Shown here: one piece after another, positions 54,720-64,000 of the stretch
Position numbering within the stretch: the stretch's first letter is position 1
How the letters are laid out: each line of letters starts with the position of its first letter
Assembly (NCBI GenBank): GCA_020744425.1
Contig: JAGMUV010000021.1
Span: 1,302,001 to 1,366,000, forward strand
Length of the DNA stretch: 64,000 bases
DNA from: Dactylonectria macrodidyma
Taxonomy: Eukaryota > Ascomycota > Sordariomycetes > Hypocreales > Nectriaceae
Direction of reading: 5' to 3'
Program-made: the position numbers and the translations under genes
Notes under the pieces: generated by a model
The model's database searches: none
What the model was told of the DNA's origin: nothing
What the model saw: the letters and a program-made list of their open reading frames with translations, nothing else

Positions 54720-55406
54720 ATGGCCCCCGGAACTTCAAAGACCTCTCCCCTAGCTCAACTGACGCTCCTTACATTTGCCACTGCATCCTTGGCAAATCAA
54801 CTCCCTTTCCACCTTTTAGCAACACCAACCCCAGCCGCTGCTGCCCTCCCCGCTCTCCAAGCCCGGCAAACTGCCGCCTCTCCAACCTCCTCCGCAGATT
54901 CTCTCGTCGGGTCCTGTTCTGATGCCATATCTACCTTATATTGGTTCGGTCCCACACTGGGGGGGGATCTCGCCGATTGGCTCAGCGGCCGTCTCACTGG
55001 CACTTGCGACAACTACCCAACCACCGGTATCCCTGCCAGCCTAACTTCTGAACTGTCGAGTTTGAAGTCCGCTGAATCTTTCTTTACCTGCGAGAGGTCC
55101 TCAGTCCTCGAACTCGTATTTAACACATGCATCGAGCTGCCGGAGTTTTCAGCCACCCTTGTCCCCTATGCTGAGGAATGCCAGACGTGGAAGCAGTGCG
55201 GAGACAACGGAACCGAGGGAGACAGTGGAGATGATGGAGGTGATGAAGGGGAGGAGAATGAGGAAGGCAACAATGGGAGCGGGGATGGCGGCTCTGAGAA
55301 CCAGGATGGTGGTAGTGACACCGACGAGAACGCTGCTTCTCGCCTGATGGATATGGGGGTCGCCGCTGCCGCCGTGGCTGGCATTCTTGCGGTTGCCATT
55401 CTTTAA
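54720..55406 (+). CDS. Secreted, probably GPI-anchored Ser/Gly/Asp-rich protein
   Basis: A single-exon 228-aa frame. Residues ~10-25 (LAQLTLLTFATASLA) form a signal peptide. The mature part begins Ala/Pro-rich, then has SCSDAISTLYWFGPTLG, TCDNYPTTGIP, FTCERSSV, NTCIELPEFS and EECQTWKQCG: about six cysteines that could form three disulphides. A long acidic Gly/Asn/Asp/Glu linker follows, and the end (ASRLMDMG then a 15-residue hydrophobic run AAAAVAGILAVAIL) is a classic GPI signal. It is likely a cell-wall or surface protein; the cysteine domain is not named with confidence. A CT-rich promoter lies directly upstream. Confidence 0.7.
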   Translation: MAPGTSKTSPLAQLTLLTFATASLANQLPFHLLATPTPAAAALPALQARQTAASPTSSADSLVGSCSDAISTLYWFGPTLGGDLADWLSGRLTGTCDNYPTTGIPASLTSELSSLKSAESFFTCERSSVLELVFNTCIELPEFSATLVPYAEECQTWKQCGDNGTEGDSGDDGGDEGEENEEGNNGSGDGGSENQDGGSDTDENAASRLMDMGVAAAAVAGILAVAIL

Positions 55407-55800
55407 TTTCAGGGATTCAGCTATGTTGTCTTGAGTATATCCGTTGGGAATTGCATGAGCGCATAAGAACATTGAATAACCGTACCATTCGCCAGCCGTT
55501 TAGCGCACTTGGCAGCACCCTGTCCCCTCGCCTGTCCCCGGCTGGTCGCACGCCGTGTTCCCCGCTCCCCAGCCGTCCCAGCATATCCGCCAGCACCTCC
55601 AGAGCGGCGAGGCTCCGAAACTGCGCGGCGTACCAGGTGCCGACCTGCAGCGTGGGGTTAGTAAGGTCGCCGCCTGGCTTCTTAGTCTCGATGGAAACGG
55701 CGATGGGCCGCTCTGTGAGGGGGGTAGTCGGTGTGGTTGATGGATTGGCCGGGCCGTCTGTTACGGAGCTCATCGATCCTCGCCTTGGATGGGGATAGCG

Positions 55801-56490
55801 CCGAATAAAACAGACAGAAGAGATGAAAAAGGCAGTGATCGCAAAGGTGCGCCGCGACCGATACGGCCGGGAAAAAAAAAGTGCTGATATTGCTAGGGAC
55901 CTTAGCTTAGAAGGCCACGAGCTCTCGGCTATGACGGTTTGGAGGATCCTCAAGGCAGTTGGCTTCCGCAAGGCCAAGCTGGCGAGGAAGCCTGGACTGA
56001 CGAAGAGGATAAGGCAGGAACGCCTTGACTAGTATATTGCTTGTCAAGATTGGACCTTCAACGATTAGAAGAATATTATTTAGTTAGATGAAACTTGTGT
56101 TATCTTGATCCATCGCTGAGGGGGCTATCATATGTGAAGGCAAGCTGACGAGCGGTTCCTTCAAAGCTATATCTGTGAGAGGTGGAAAGGGGCGGCTGAG
56201 TTATGTTCTGGGGCTGTTGTTCCTATGATAAGAAGGGTCCTTGTTATTGCTGGGGTCCTGAGACTGCTGCTGAGAAGAAAGAAGCTAAAGAGAAGATCGA
56301 CGCCTTGAATGAAGAACTTGAACCTCTCTGCCAGGAAGAGTGGGAACTTTATGTAGGGATCAAAAGGAGGTTGAACTTGCGCCAGCTGAAGAAGCCTACG
56401 GTGCGGCTGAGATCCGACATACAGAAGTTTAAGTGAAGTTTAAAAGCCATCTAATTATTCAGAACTAAACTAAAGTGACATTCAAAACCG
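55801..56490 (+). pseudogene. Tc1-family (DDE_3) transposase relic
   Basis: The frame begins with a helix-turn-helix region (VRRDRYGREKKSADIARDLS, SAMTVWRILKAVGFRKAK), then breaks at TAG codons standing where Trp is expected (D*YIAC, ND*KNII*LDE, HR*GGYHM*RQADERF). LDET is the first catalytic acidic site; MFWGCCSYDKKGPCYCW, ETAAEKKEAKEKIDALNEEL and EWELYVGIKRRLNLRQ continue in a shifted frame. No TIRs were located. It is a different lineage from the mariner element at 43.6 kb. Confidence 0.65.
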
Positions 56491-57042
56491 CCCTTAAGCC
56501 ACCGTAACATCGTTTATGATATTCAGCATGAATACTAAATCTTGGCCAATAGCATATATTGAATTACGTATCAACGGCCGGTATCCACGACGTCTATATC
56601 TCTCTGACAGTATCACATGTTCGATAATTTGAGAAAGTTTCCCCTTGGACTTCCGGCGACTGCCCGCCACCACGTAAATTGACTTATTAAGAATCATGAT
56701 GATGAATAATTTGCTAAAGGTTGCACTCGGACCTCATTTGATAGGATACTTATGGACGAAAAGGTCATTGTAACGATCGGTCTGAATCCAAGCGATAAAC
56801 CGGTTGGAGGGTTTATTTTGGCAGTAGGTTAGGGCATGATATCGAGCGTAGCAGAGTCTTATGTATGATAATAGTCAATGGGGTTGATGCGTGGCGAGCC
56901 AGGCAGACAGATTGAGGGAATCAAGTTATAACACTCCGCTACGATCAGCCTCCCACGATGAGTGGCACATATCACAGGTATAACCCTTTACATGTTGATA
57001 CTTTTATATGAACAGCCGATTGTTTTCAGGCTCCTGATATAA
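56491..57042. other. AT-rich DNA, no gene seen
   Basis: Lies between the Tc1 relic and the HET fragment; no recognisable feature. Confidence 0.4.
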
Positions 57043-57738
57043 TCAGTCCCTGATTCCGTCATAAGGGCAGTGGCTGTCCACATCGCTCAGACCAGATCGG
57101 GGAACCTTGGATGGTGCAATCTCATGTTCTGCTTGCAGCTTCCCTTCTCCAGTCACCCAAATCATATTGGACGACGCAAACACTGTCGATCCAGATATGC
57201 CAGATCCCCAGTTCCCGCGTAATAGCAATCGACCCATGAAACGTTCGGGAAGAGACTCCACAGGTATCCGGTTTGAGAAGAGCTCCACATTGTCCATGGC
57301 GATAGACGGACGTTGCTGGATCTTGCGGCACCGGCAGCAAGAGCGCGGCAGCTCGAGCTATTCAAAATCTTGTTTGCACAACTGCCTGCTACCAACCTGG
57401 TCGCCTATACTTAAATTCAAAGCGCGACACGAGGTTGCCCCCTTAAACTTGACCATCTCCACATCTTCGACAATGGGTTTCTGACTTCCAATTTCATCAG
57501 CTTCACCGGAATACTCCTTTGTGGTAGTGTTGACGCTCGGCTTATTGTGGCGGACAGACTGGAGTATGTAGCCTCTACTGTGATTGGTATGGCGTGGGCA
57601 ACTTCGAGAGATGATGTTACTTATTGACCGAGAAGTTCCCTTAAGAATACTTAGAAGGAATCTCTGAATAAGTATCTTAAATATGCCCGTATAAGATAAG
57701 ATGAGGGCGAGATGGATTTTAACAGATGACCAGTTCAA
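57043..57738 (-). pseudogene. HET-domain (heterokaryon incompatibility) gene fragment
   Basis: On the minus strand the frame reads SSRTFHGSIAITRELGIWHI then WIDSVCVVQYDLGDWRREAA, the core of the HET domain (F.DAI..TR.LGI.YLWIDSLCI.Q.D..DW..E). A TGA follows within 15 codons and the rest is not recoverable. Upstream in the same direction (57358-57738) a 126-codon frame may be the original N-terminal exon, but nothing there proves it. HET proteins mediate programmed cell death in non-self recognition; this copy is dead. Confidence 0.55.
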
Positions 57739-58657
57739 TGATTTAACTTAATATCTCAGTTAGAACCAGGAAATAGGGTAAATATGTATTAATAGGGGCG
57801 TACAGTCGTCCCTATATAACTGTCAGTAGGTATTTAAAGGCAGATTAAAGTTTCCTTACAGGTATTATCATCGCGGCCTAGATCCACATTACCGCGGTCT
57901 AGATCCACGATTAGCCATTAAGGTTGGGAAGGCTAGGGATGAGACTTACAATGTGGGGCATATAACAAACGCACAAGGATTACCAGGCGGAAAACACTTG
58001 CAACTAGAACACTTCTTACCGTTAGAGCCTATGGCAAATCACTCACTGACTTAGCTGAGAAGACACTTACAGAAAACCTAGCCCAAACACCAATACCAAT
58101 CCTATCCGCTGCCTTTTGGGTACTATCGAATGGTCAATATCGTAATTTGCCACCAATATCTGTCTACTTACGATTTAGACTCTAGAGGATATGTAGTAGC
58201 ATAATATAGATGGTAATGTCAAAGACAATATTTGTGGTTATAATAAATATATAAAATGCATTTATGTTAATACACTGGCCTGGGATATCTAATTACCAGA
58301 GTTTCTTAAAAGGCAAACATAATAACATAGGTACCACCGAAATAGCAATGCCAAAAGCAGAGACCAGGACCATCGAGATGTATAAAACCAGGCGGTAGGT
58401 CTTATGAGGGGCAATGCTCAGGTAAAGACTGAGGTAGGATAGCCTATTAAACATCTGACAGAGTCAGTAAATTAACTGCTCACTTATTAGTACTAATCCC
58501 CGAAATACAGACCGAGCATGGTTAGCTCATGCCTTACGACAACATGACCCGGGTGTATATTGGCACATTAGCGAGTTCTAGGTATTCAATATGGAGCCCC
58601 TTTCCATATCTTGTGGCTGGTTTTACGTTAGCAAAGACTGAGGCAAAGTTATCAAAG
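57739..58657. other. AT-rich DNA, no gene seen
   Basis: No coding potential is recognised. CGCGGCCTAGATCCAC / CGCGGTCTAGATCCAC forms a direct 16-bp repeat near 57873-57910. Confidence 0.4.
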
Positions 58658-58950
58658 CTAAAACGACCTACAGAGCATATAGAGTGTTAAGAGTGTTAGG
58701 CCAAAAAGAAATGCAATCGCAATGAGAACTGTATTATTATCACTACGCCATTTAGAAGCAACGTTACAGAAAGAACACCAACCGTCCTCAGCTCCAACAT
58801 TCTTAACAATGAAGGCCTGGGTGGAAAGTCTCGACGTGGTAGCGAGGATCGAAAGAATCACTAATGCGATGTTTAGCCCGAAGATCGAAGTTCGTCAGTC
58901 TTCCATAGTTGCGAATGCTTTATTTGGAATGTCGGGAAATAAAGGACGGA
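58658..58950 (-). pseudogene. Fungal rhodopsin/Pth11-like N-terminal remnant
   Basis: Reads MED, a TGA, then RTSIFGLNIALVILSILATT, SRLSTQAFIVKNVGAEDGW. This is the TM1-loop pattern of the family (DRGP..L..N..L..LA...R...R.FIVK.FG.DDW), compare DNRGGELKATT and GKDDWMM in the intact gene at 5.1 kb. The rest of the seven-helix protein is not seen, apart from an unrelated hydrophobic stretch (NTVLIAIAFLFGLTLLTLYM). Confidence 0.4.
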
Positions 58951-59169
58951 GAGTTCGAGAGAATTTGAGAGCTGTCCCCACTCGTATATATCTCGTCCAA
59001 GATGCTTCGAAGCGTGAGGCTGAAATCAAAAACCATCAATCCTTCTTGACTGACTCGATGTGGCGTTTGCTTACACAGCCACTGTATTAAAGGGTTAGAT
59101 TGAACTGGAAATCTAGTCATCTCTTTAAAGATAGGGACGAGTCCAGGGAGCACTGTTCAGTGAAGTAAA

Positions 59170-60070
59170 TAATGCAAAATACCGTATACGATATTTTTTC
59201 AACTCCACACTGCACTGGATTGTTTAAGAATTTGCTGCACTGCACGGTATACGGTATTGCACTGTATTTGAGCGATATCGTATTGTAATATCATATCGCA
59301 CGGCGTGTAAAGACCCACATGACCTCGGCATAAAACTAACTAATTATGTAAAGATTGAGGTTTAAGACAGCCTGCTCGACCAAACAAGAGGATTTTCGAG
59401 GCCAACATACAGCAGCACACTATTTCCAAATGATGAGAACGCTTGAGAAGGCGTTCTCCCGGACCTCACTTGTGTTGAGCTAACGGGTATAAACAGGTAG
59501 GTAACATTACTACGGAACTAAAGTCTCGTATTTCCTACGTACAAGAACGAAGTAAAAGTAGCGATTATAATAAAACTCTGCAGATTCGTTTTTTTAGTTT
59601 TTTTTTACATCGTTAACATCGATTCTTGGGGCTGGTATAGTTCTGATATGTAACGGTATGATACAGTCAACAGGCCTGAAGCGCTGGAAATGCAGTGGAT
59701 TGACTACGAACAACTAAGTTGAAGAGGAAAAGAAAGGAAACCCGTGATATTGTCTGCTACACGTGTTGAAAACCCAAGCGTTGAGTCACGCGGCAGCCCA
59801 GGCAGCAGTTACTGTGAAGCTTCACCGTAAAGCCGACCGTGACATGATACTCGTCAAATTGGGTGGGAAGCTCGAGGCTGATGCGTACAACGAGACGTCT
59901 CGTATTACCCGTATTGCACTGTATTTGCACTGAATGAATATCATATTATACGATATCTGAATGTCCCTGCACTGCACTACACGGTTTTCGGTATTGCTTG
60001 CACTGCACGGTATAAAAATACCGTGCAGCCAATACGATATTGAATATGATATTGTCTTATTTACGGCCAC
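59170..60070. repeat. Region with repeated GCACTGCACGGTAT motif
   Basis: Variants of GCACTGCACGGTATACGG / TATTGCACTGTATTTG, with partly palindromic ATATCGTAT/ATACGATAT segments, occur at 59175-59320 and again at 59920-60050. They look like the ends of one decayed element of about 0.9 kb (hAT-like ends are possible). The interior holds no recognised transposase. Confidence 0.45.
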
Positions 60071-60564
60071 ACTATTTACATCACTGGCACTGTTCATCTA
60101 CGTGCTAGCGCTTACGCCCTAGAACTCCCGCTGTCATATGAGATTGCATGCACTCGAGACGGGCCAACGAACAAGAAGCCGATTGGGTCATGTGTTCTGC
60201 GAACGTTGTCCCCAACATAGAGCAGAGATGTGATGTGGCTGGTTTAGTGTTCCATTTGATTGCAACACGAAGGTTACACGGCTGCCCCCCCTGCGAGACG
60301 GGCAATGATATATGATATGTACCACAGTGCGCGAGCGTGATCAACCGGAAAGATCATTTGACCAGGCCCTCCATGCAGGCAGGAATAGCTTTTTGCGATG
60401 GCTTCGCAGTAGTGTTCTTTGTCGACATTGACCACGACCTGATGGTTGACAAAATCTGGCGTTATGTCTGACGGAGGGTGGGAACCACCTTAGGATCCAG
60501 GGACATGCACTCAGATCATCTGTGAAACGAGACTCAGGGAAGTTCCCCGGGATTGGTAAAATGA

Positions 60565-60833
60565 ATGGTATGGGACCCAGCCAAAACACCCTTCGACCCT
60601 GCGGCCGAGCTCACCTCAGCAGGCTTCTCCTACCTAGGGAGGGCCGGCCAGGGTGGAATAATTCAGCCGAAGGCTGACTCTACATTAATTCATAAGTTTC
60701 CCCGAATAATGAGGGTGCCTTTCGGTACGAAAGGTCTTCTTAAGCTCTGGGATTCTCTACCCAAAAATCGACCGCTCATCCCTGCAAACACTCCCCTGTC
60801 AAATTACCCGATTAGTCATCCCCGGCGCCCCTC
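60565..60833 (+). CDS. Unrecognised ORF cut by the Mutator-like element
   Basis: The frame (MVWDPAKTPFDPAAELTSAG, FSYLGRAGQGGIIQPKADS) runs straight into the left TIR of the MULE, so its 3' end has been replaced. The GRAGQGGI segment loosely resembles a kinase-type glycine loop, but no other kinase motif follows, so no function is assigned. The DNA right of the element (63779-64000) is not an obvious continuation. Confidence 0.25.
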
Positions 60834-63778
60834 CGGCGGCCAATACATGGGCACCTAGGTGCCCAAATAAAGTTGCGCACCCAGTGCCCAAATTAGTCAG
60901 CGATTGTCGTATACTGCTTGCCGCCCTACGGTCTAATGCTACAATGTCCTTTTTTAATAACTGTGAAGAATGAATTAACTACAATTTAATAACAATATAA
61001 TGCTCTACTGAATTAGTGGTTAAGTTCAAGGCTTCTTGCTCCCTATTGTCTCGTTCTACGCTCTCCTATATGTCCTTCATGCCTCGTCTCTTATTAGCTA
61101 GCGGATTGTTACCTATCTTATTAGCAACTTTAGCTTTAATGCGTTCATCCTCTGACTTACTCCAATCCAAATACGCTATTATCTCTTCTTTCGTCCATTC
61201 TCTTGATCCTGTTGAAGTGATATAGCGCTTAGACATCTGCATATAGTTCAGACACTACTTATAACTCTGCTTGTCGTACCTTAATGGCAGCCCTACCGCC
61301 CTGCGATATTGCTGGTTGGTCTTAATGCTGCTACTAGGTTGTACTGCGTACTACGCGCTTCTTGTGGTAATATATCTTCCATATATGGCTTGTGGCTAGT
61401 CGTACCTCGGCGCTGATTATAGAGGGGGCGTGCGCAAATGAGGTGCTTCGTGAACCGGAGGCGCAGTTCTAACCGGACTGCCTAGAACGATAGAAGAGTG
61501 AGGAGTTGTAGGAGGATCTTGTGCAGTAGGCGAAGGTTGCACAAATGCAGTATGTGCAGCGGCGGGAGAGCCTCGAAGAGCTTCTGCAGGGCATTTTAGT
61601 ATGCCTTCGACTAATGATGTCACTCTGGCCACTGAAACACTTTTGGGAGGATTAGTTAGAGCAGAAACTGTGGCTAGCGCTGCGTCTGACTGCGGGGCAG
61701 ACTTCGAAGCCAGTGCTGCCTGTGTTAGTAACTCCTGGAACCTTAGAGGGCATGCTCTTGAGAATATAGTGTGACCAATTGCATAGCATCTGCTACACGT
61801 ACTGGGCGCTTTCTTGCTAGACTGTATGATCTTAAATCCAGAGGGTTCTCGTTTGGTACTTGTTGTAAGTTGACTGATGGTTTGGATGCCTTGCTTTAGG
61901 ACTCGATGTGGTTCTAGTATAGGCTGTGGTTAACCCACACTCCGTTTCAGGTTCCAGTGAGGATGAATATGCTTAAGCAAAAGGCTCTGCTTCTCCTCCT
62001 TGAGTTTCTTTAAGGTGTGAGAATATGGCAATCTATATGAGGAAGTGAAAGACTGACTGTAAGGAGCTTTGAGTGGCGCCATAAGTAACTGCCGTTATTC
62101 TTGCACTTTGCGTAGGGCTTGGTGCGAAACCCAACCCTGCACGACTTCGAACATTGCCCCGGAGACATCTAGAGGTGTCCGTATCTGCTGAGACGCTCGT
62201 ATATGATTCAGCTCTTTTAGTTAGTTGGTGACCGCGTGTCGCATGGCCTGCTAAGAGTCGAAGAGGTCAAATGTGGATGTCTTAATATATGATTTAATCA
62301 ATGAGTGAATTCCTTCAGCTCTAAAGGTCAAACGTTAGCTTTTAATCTCAATGTAGACCCTAGCTGACTACCTCGAAGTGGCCACATTGCTAAAATGCAG
62401 ATATTTATCCACCCATGCTTTAACGATTATCTCTTTATGCAGCTCGAGCCAGTATATCTTAATGTACCTAACTGCCCCAGGGGTATGTTTTGCCGTATTT
62501 AAGCTCAAATTTGGCCAGGCGCTCGTTGAATATCTTTTCGGTTAGCGAATTCACGATTGAGTGCTAAAATCCATAGAAATCGTCCTATGCTTTATCCTGT
62601 GCTTGACCGTTCGCTTGGCTACGCTTCAGTATAAAGTCGGGTTGACAGTATTGTAGAACTGCCTTGTTAATATGCTAGAGGCATAGTAGTGCCTTAGAGG
62701 AAGGGAACCTGGTTGTAGTAGCATTTATTATAGTAAGACATCGGTCTGTTAAGATAATAGAGGGAAGCTTATGCTGATAGAGTGACTTAAGGTGTTGTAA
62801 TGCTTATAAATAGTCTTCTTCTGATTTACCTAATAGAAACGCAAATATAATGCAGAAAGAATGCTAATAAGAATCAACCCTGACTATATTAAGGAGGGGC
62901 ATTATATGCTTATTCGTCTTATAAGTGCAATCTAGTAATAATACGTCTGGGTTGCATTGTAGATATGTAATAGAGTCCGGATAAGCGAAGAAGATGGCTA
63001 TTAATTGATTGTCTAGATCTAGTCGAACTCGACACTAGAAACCCTCTTCGTGCAATTAGTCAACCAGCGCTTGGATACTGCTCTGCCCCTTACGCAGATC
63101 TCTCCTTATTGCGGCAATCCGATTATAGATGTCTTACTGAGTTGCGAGGGTATCCGAATTGTTATAAAGGTAGGTCCTGATATCTCAAGGAGCAGCGCCA
63201 GCAGTCATCAGGCTTGAAATAATTGCTATGTCTCTCTTGTTAATCTGGTAATGCGCTGGGTATGTAGATGCATCCTGGCTCGGTGGATGATTGTGCTGGG
63301 CATACTCCTTGTCCGGTCGATGGCCTAGGACCCATGTATTTCCATCCAATAACTGTTTGGCTAATACTGAAAACTTGCAGCCGGTTCTTTGACTATAAGT
63401 GCGGCGTTGTCGTTCGATAGATGTGCTCGGTAGTAGTTTATTTCGATCACAGGCGAATATGACTCTGATTCAGCCACTTAATATCTTCGAGGATTTCCCC
63501 GTTATAAATGCATATGCCCGAGGCTTCGCCTAAGAATTAATGGCTGCTAATAGAGATTCGCGGGATTCGTATATGCCTTCAGGCGGAAGGGCATCATCAG
63601 GGAACGCAATCTGGTCCATTTTCGTTCGGTGCTGTTACTGCTGTTCAGAGCGCGGGTCACGTCGAACGCGCTGGTCTGGGCAGGCGGCCAATAGGGGCGA
63701 GGGTCGCTGACTAATTTGGGCACTGGGTGCGCGACTTTATTTGGGCACCTACTGTCGGTGCCCATGTATTGGCCGCCG
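60834..63778 (-). mobile_element. Mutator-like element (MULE), 2.9 kb, long TIRs
   Basis: Both ends read CGGCGGCCAATACATGGGCA then CC..TAGGTGCCCAAATAAAG..GCGCACCCAGTGCCCAAATT AGTCAGCG; the TIRs are about 75 bp, and the right one has a few extra bases (GACAG) after the first GGGCACC. A CCTC duplication is possible at the borders, unlike the 9-10 bp usual for MULEs. The single gene runs on the minus strand. RIP-type stops are dense. The element interrupts the small frame at 60565. Confidence 0.8.
61410..63500 (-). pseudogene. MULE transposase remnant with zinc knuckle
   Basis: Reading from right to left: HTH-like N-terminal pieces (RDIATIISSLMTAGAAP, YNRIAAIRRDLRKGQS), then the MULE core LLLDCTYKTNKHIMPLLNIV with FCIIFAFLLGKSEEDYL (62.80-62.95 kb), SIILTDRCLTIINATTTRFP (second Asp region), then *HINKAVLQYC. 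A zinc knuckle (CSRCYAIGHTIFSRAC) lies at 61.74-61.80 kb and a Pro-rich C-terminus at 61.42-61.63 kb. TAG codons replace Trp in many conserved positions. Inactive. Confidence 0.75.
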
Positions 63779-64000
63779 CCTCAACCATGTGGAAATACTT
63801 AGTAATATTGTGGACCCTTGCAAGACTACAGTACTGCACACTATTCGGAAGGTATCTCTTCATTTAGATGGCATGTCCACCAGGGAATATGTCGTGATAA
63901 TTCCTGGTGACGCGTCACAATTCTTCCACTCGCACATCCACACCAGCTTCAATACCCAGCCCATCGCCAACCCGTAGCTGTTATGGGCTATCCCATCCAT
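63779..64000 (+). other. Right flank of the MULE, partial ORF
   Basis: An open frame (63741-63977) reads HVEILSNIVDPCKTTVLHTI and ends at TAG 63975-63977. Not recognised. It could be the far side of the gene cut by the MULE, but no shared motif proves it. Confidence 0.25.

Noticed and set aside
58722..59090. A 122-codon plus frame
   Set aside because: Opposite the rhodopsin-like remnant and without features of its own.

Overview
This is nuclear DNA of a filamentous ascomycete (Pezizomycotina, most likely a Sordariomycete). The evidence is short GT..AG introns of about 45-75 nt, a Pth11-type fungal receptor, an AtfA/Atf1 bZIP factor, fungal-only transcription-factor families, NACHT-WD40 STAND proteins with near-identical WD40 repeats, a HET-domain remnant and a typical fungal transposon load. 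Many dead genes carry TAG exactly where tryptophan (TGG) is expected, the CpA-to-TpA footprint of repeat-induced point mutation (RIP). The species cannot be named from the sequence.

Layout. 0-4.3 kb: an unrecognised 3' exon, an NmrA-like remnant and a dead NACHT-WD40 gene (NLR1). 5.1-6.5 kb: an intact five-exon Pth11-like membrane protein. 6.9-8.2 kb: a minisatellite, a piggyBac relic and one copy of a ~115-bp repeat. 9.0-12.7 kb: an intact NACHT-WD40 gene (NLR2) with 12 WD40 repeats and no N-terminal effector domain, bracketed by direct copies of that repeat. 13.0-19.2 kb: LINE debris, a piggyBac-like element with TIRs, a 195-bp terminal-repeat-like element and a 305-bp MITE. 20.0-21.1 kb: an SDR/epimerase with one stop. 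21.2-22.5 kb: an ankyrin fragment and a chimeric relic (nuclease/kinase-family segment joined to a STAND C-terminal tail). 23.5-24.1 kb: a decayed bHLH-Zip gene. 25.4-26.0 kb: an HPt (Ypd1-like) protein without its phosphorylatable histidine. 27.2-33.6 kb: a pogo/Fot1 element and a Helitron Rep remnant. 34.7-36.3 kb: a Ran-like GTPase fused to a SMI1/KNR4 (SUKH)-like domain, with one in-frame stop. 38.2-47.2 kb: decayed DsbA/FrnE-like, two NmrA-like and a Zn2Cys6 regulator gene, the last carrying a Tc1/mariner element inside an intron. 47.3-49.2 kb: AtfA/Atf1. 50-50.8 kb: an inverted pair of the 195-bp repeat. 51.2-52.9 kb: a fungal transcription-factor-like gene. 54.7-55.4 kb: a secreted, probably GPI-anchored protein. 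55.8-64 kb: Tc1, HET and rhodopsin-like remnants and a 2.9-kb Mutator-like element.

Reading it together. Atf1, the Pth11-like receptor, the Fungal_trans_2-like gene, the GPI protein, NLR2 and the HPt-like gene have intact reading frames and look like the living genes; most of the rest is transposons or decayed genes. Parts linked with fungal self/non-self recognition recur (two NACHT-WD40 genes, a STAND tail, a HET fragment, a SUKH-like domain), as expected of a fast-evolving recognition region maintained among transposons. The two most novel items are the Ran-like GTPase-SUKH fusion and the histidine-less HPt protein. All domain calls come from reading the translated sequence by eye; no database search was run.
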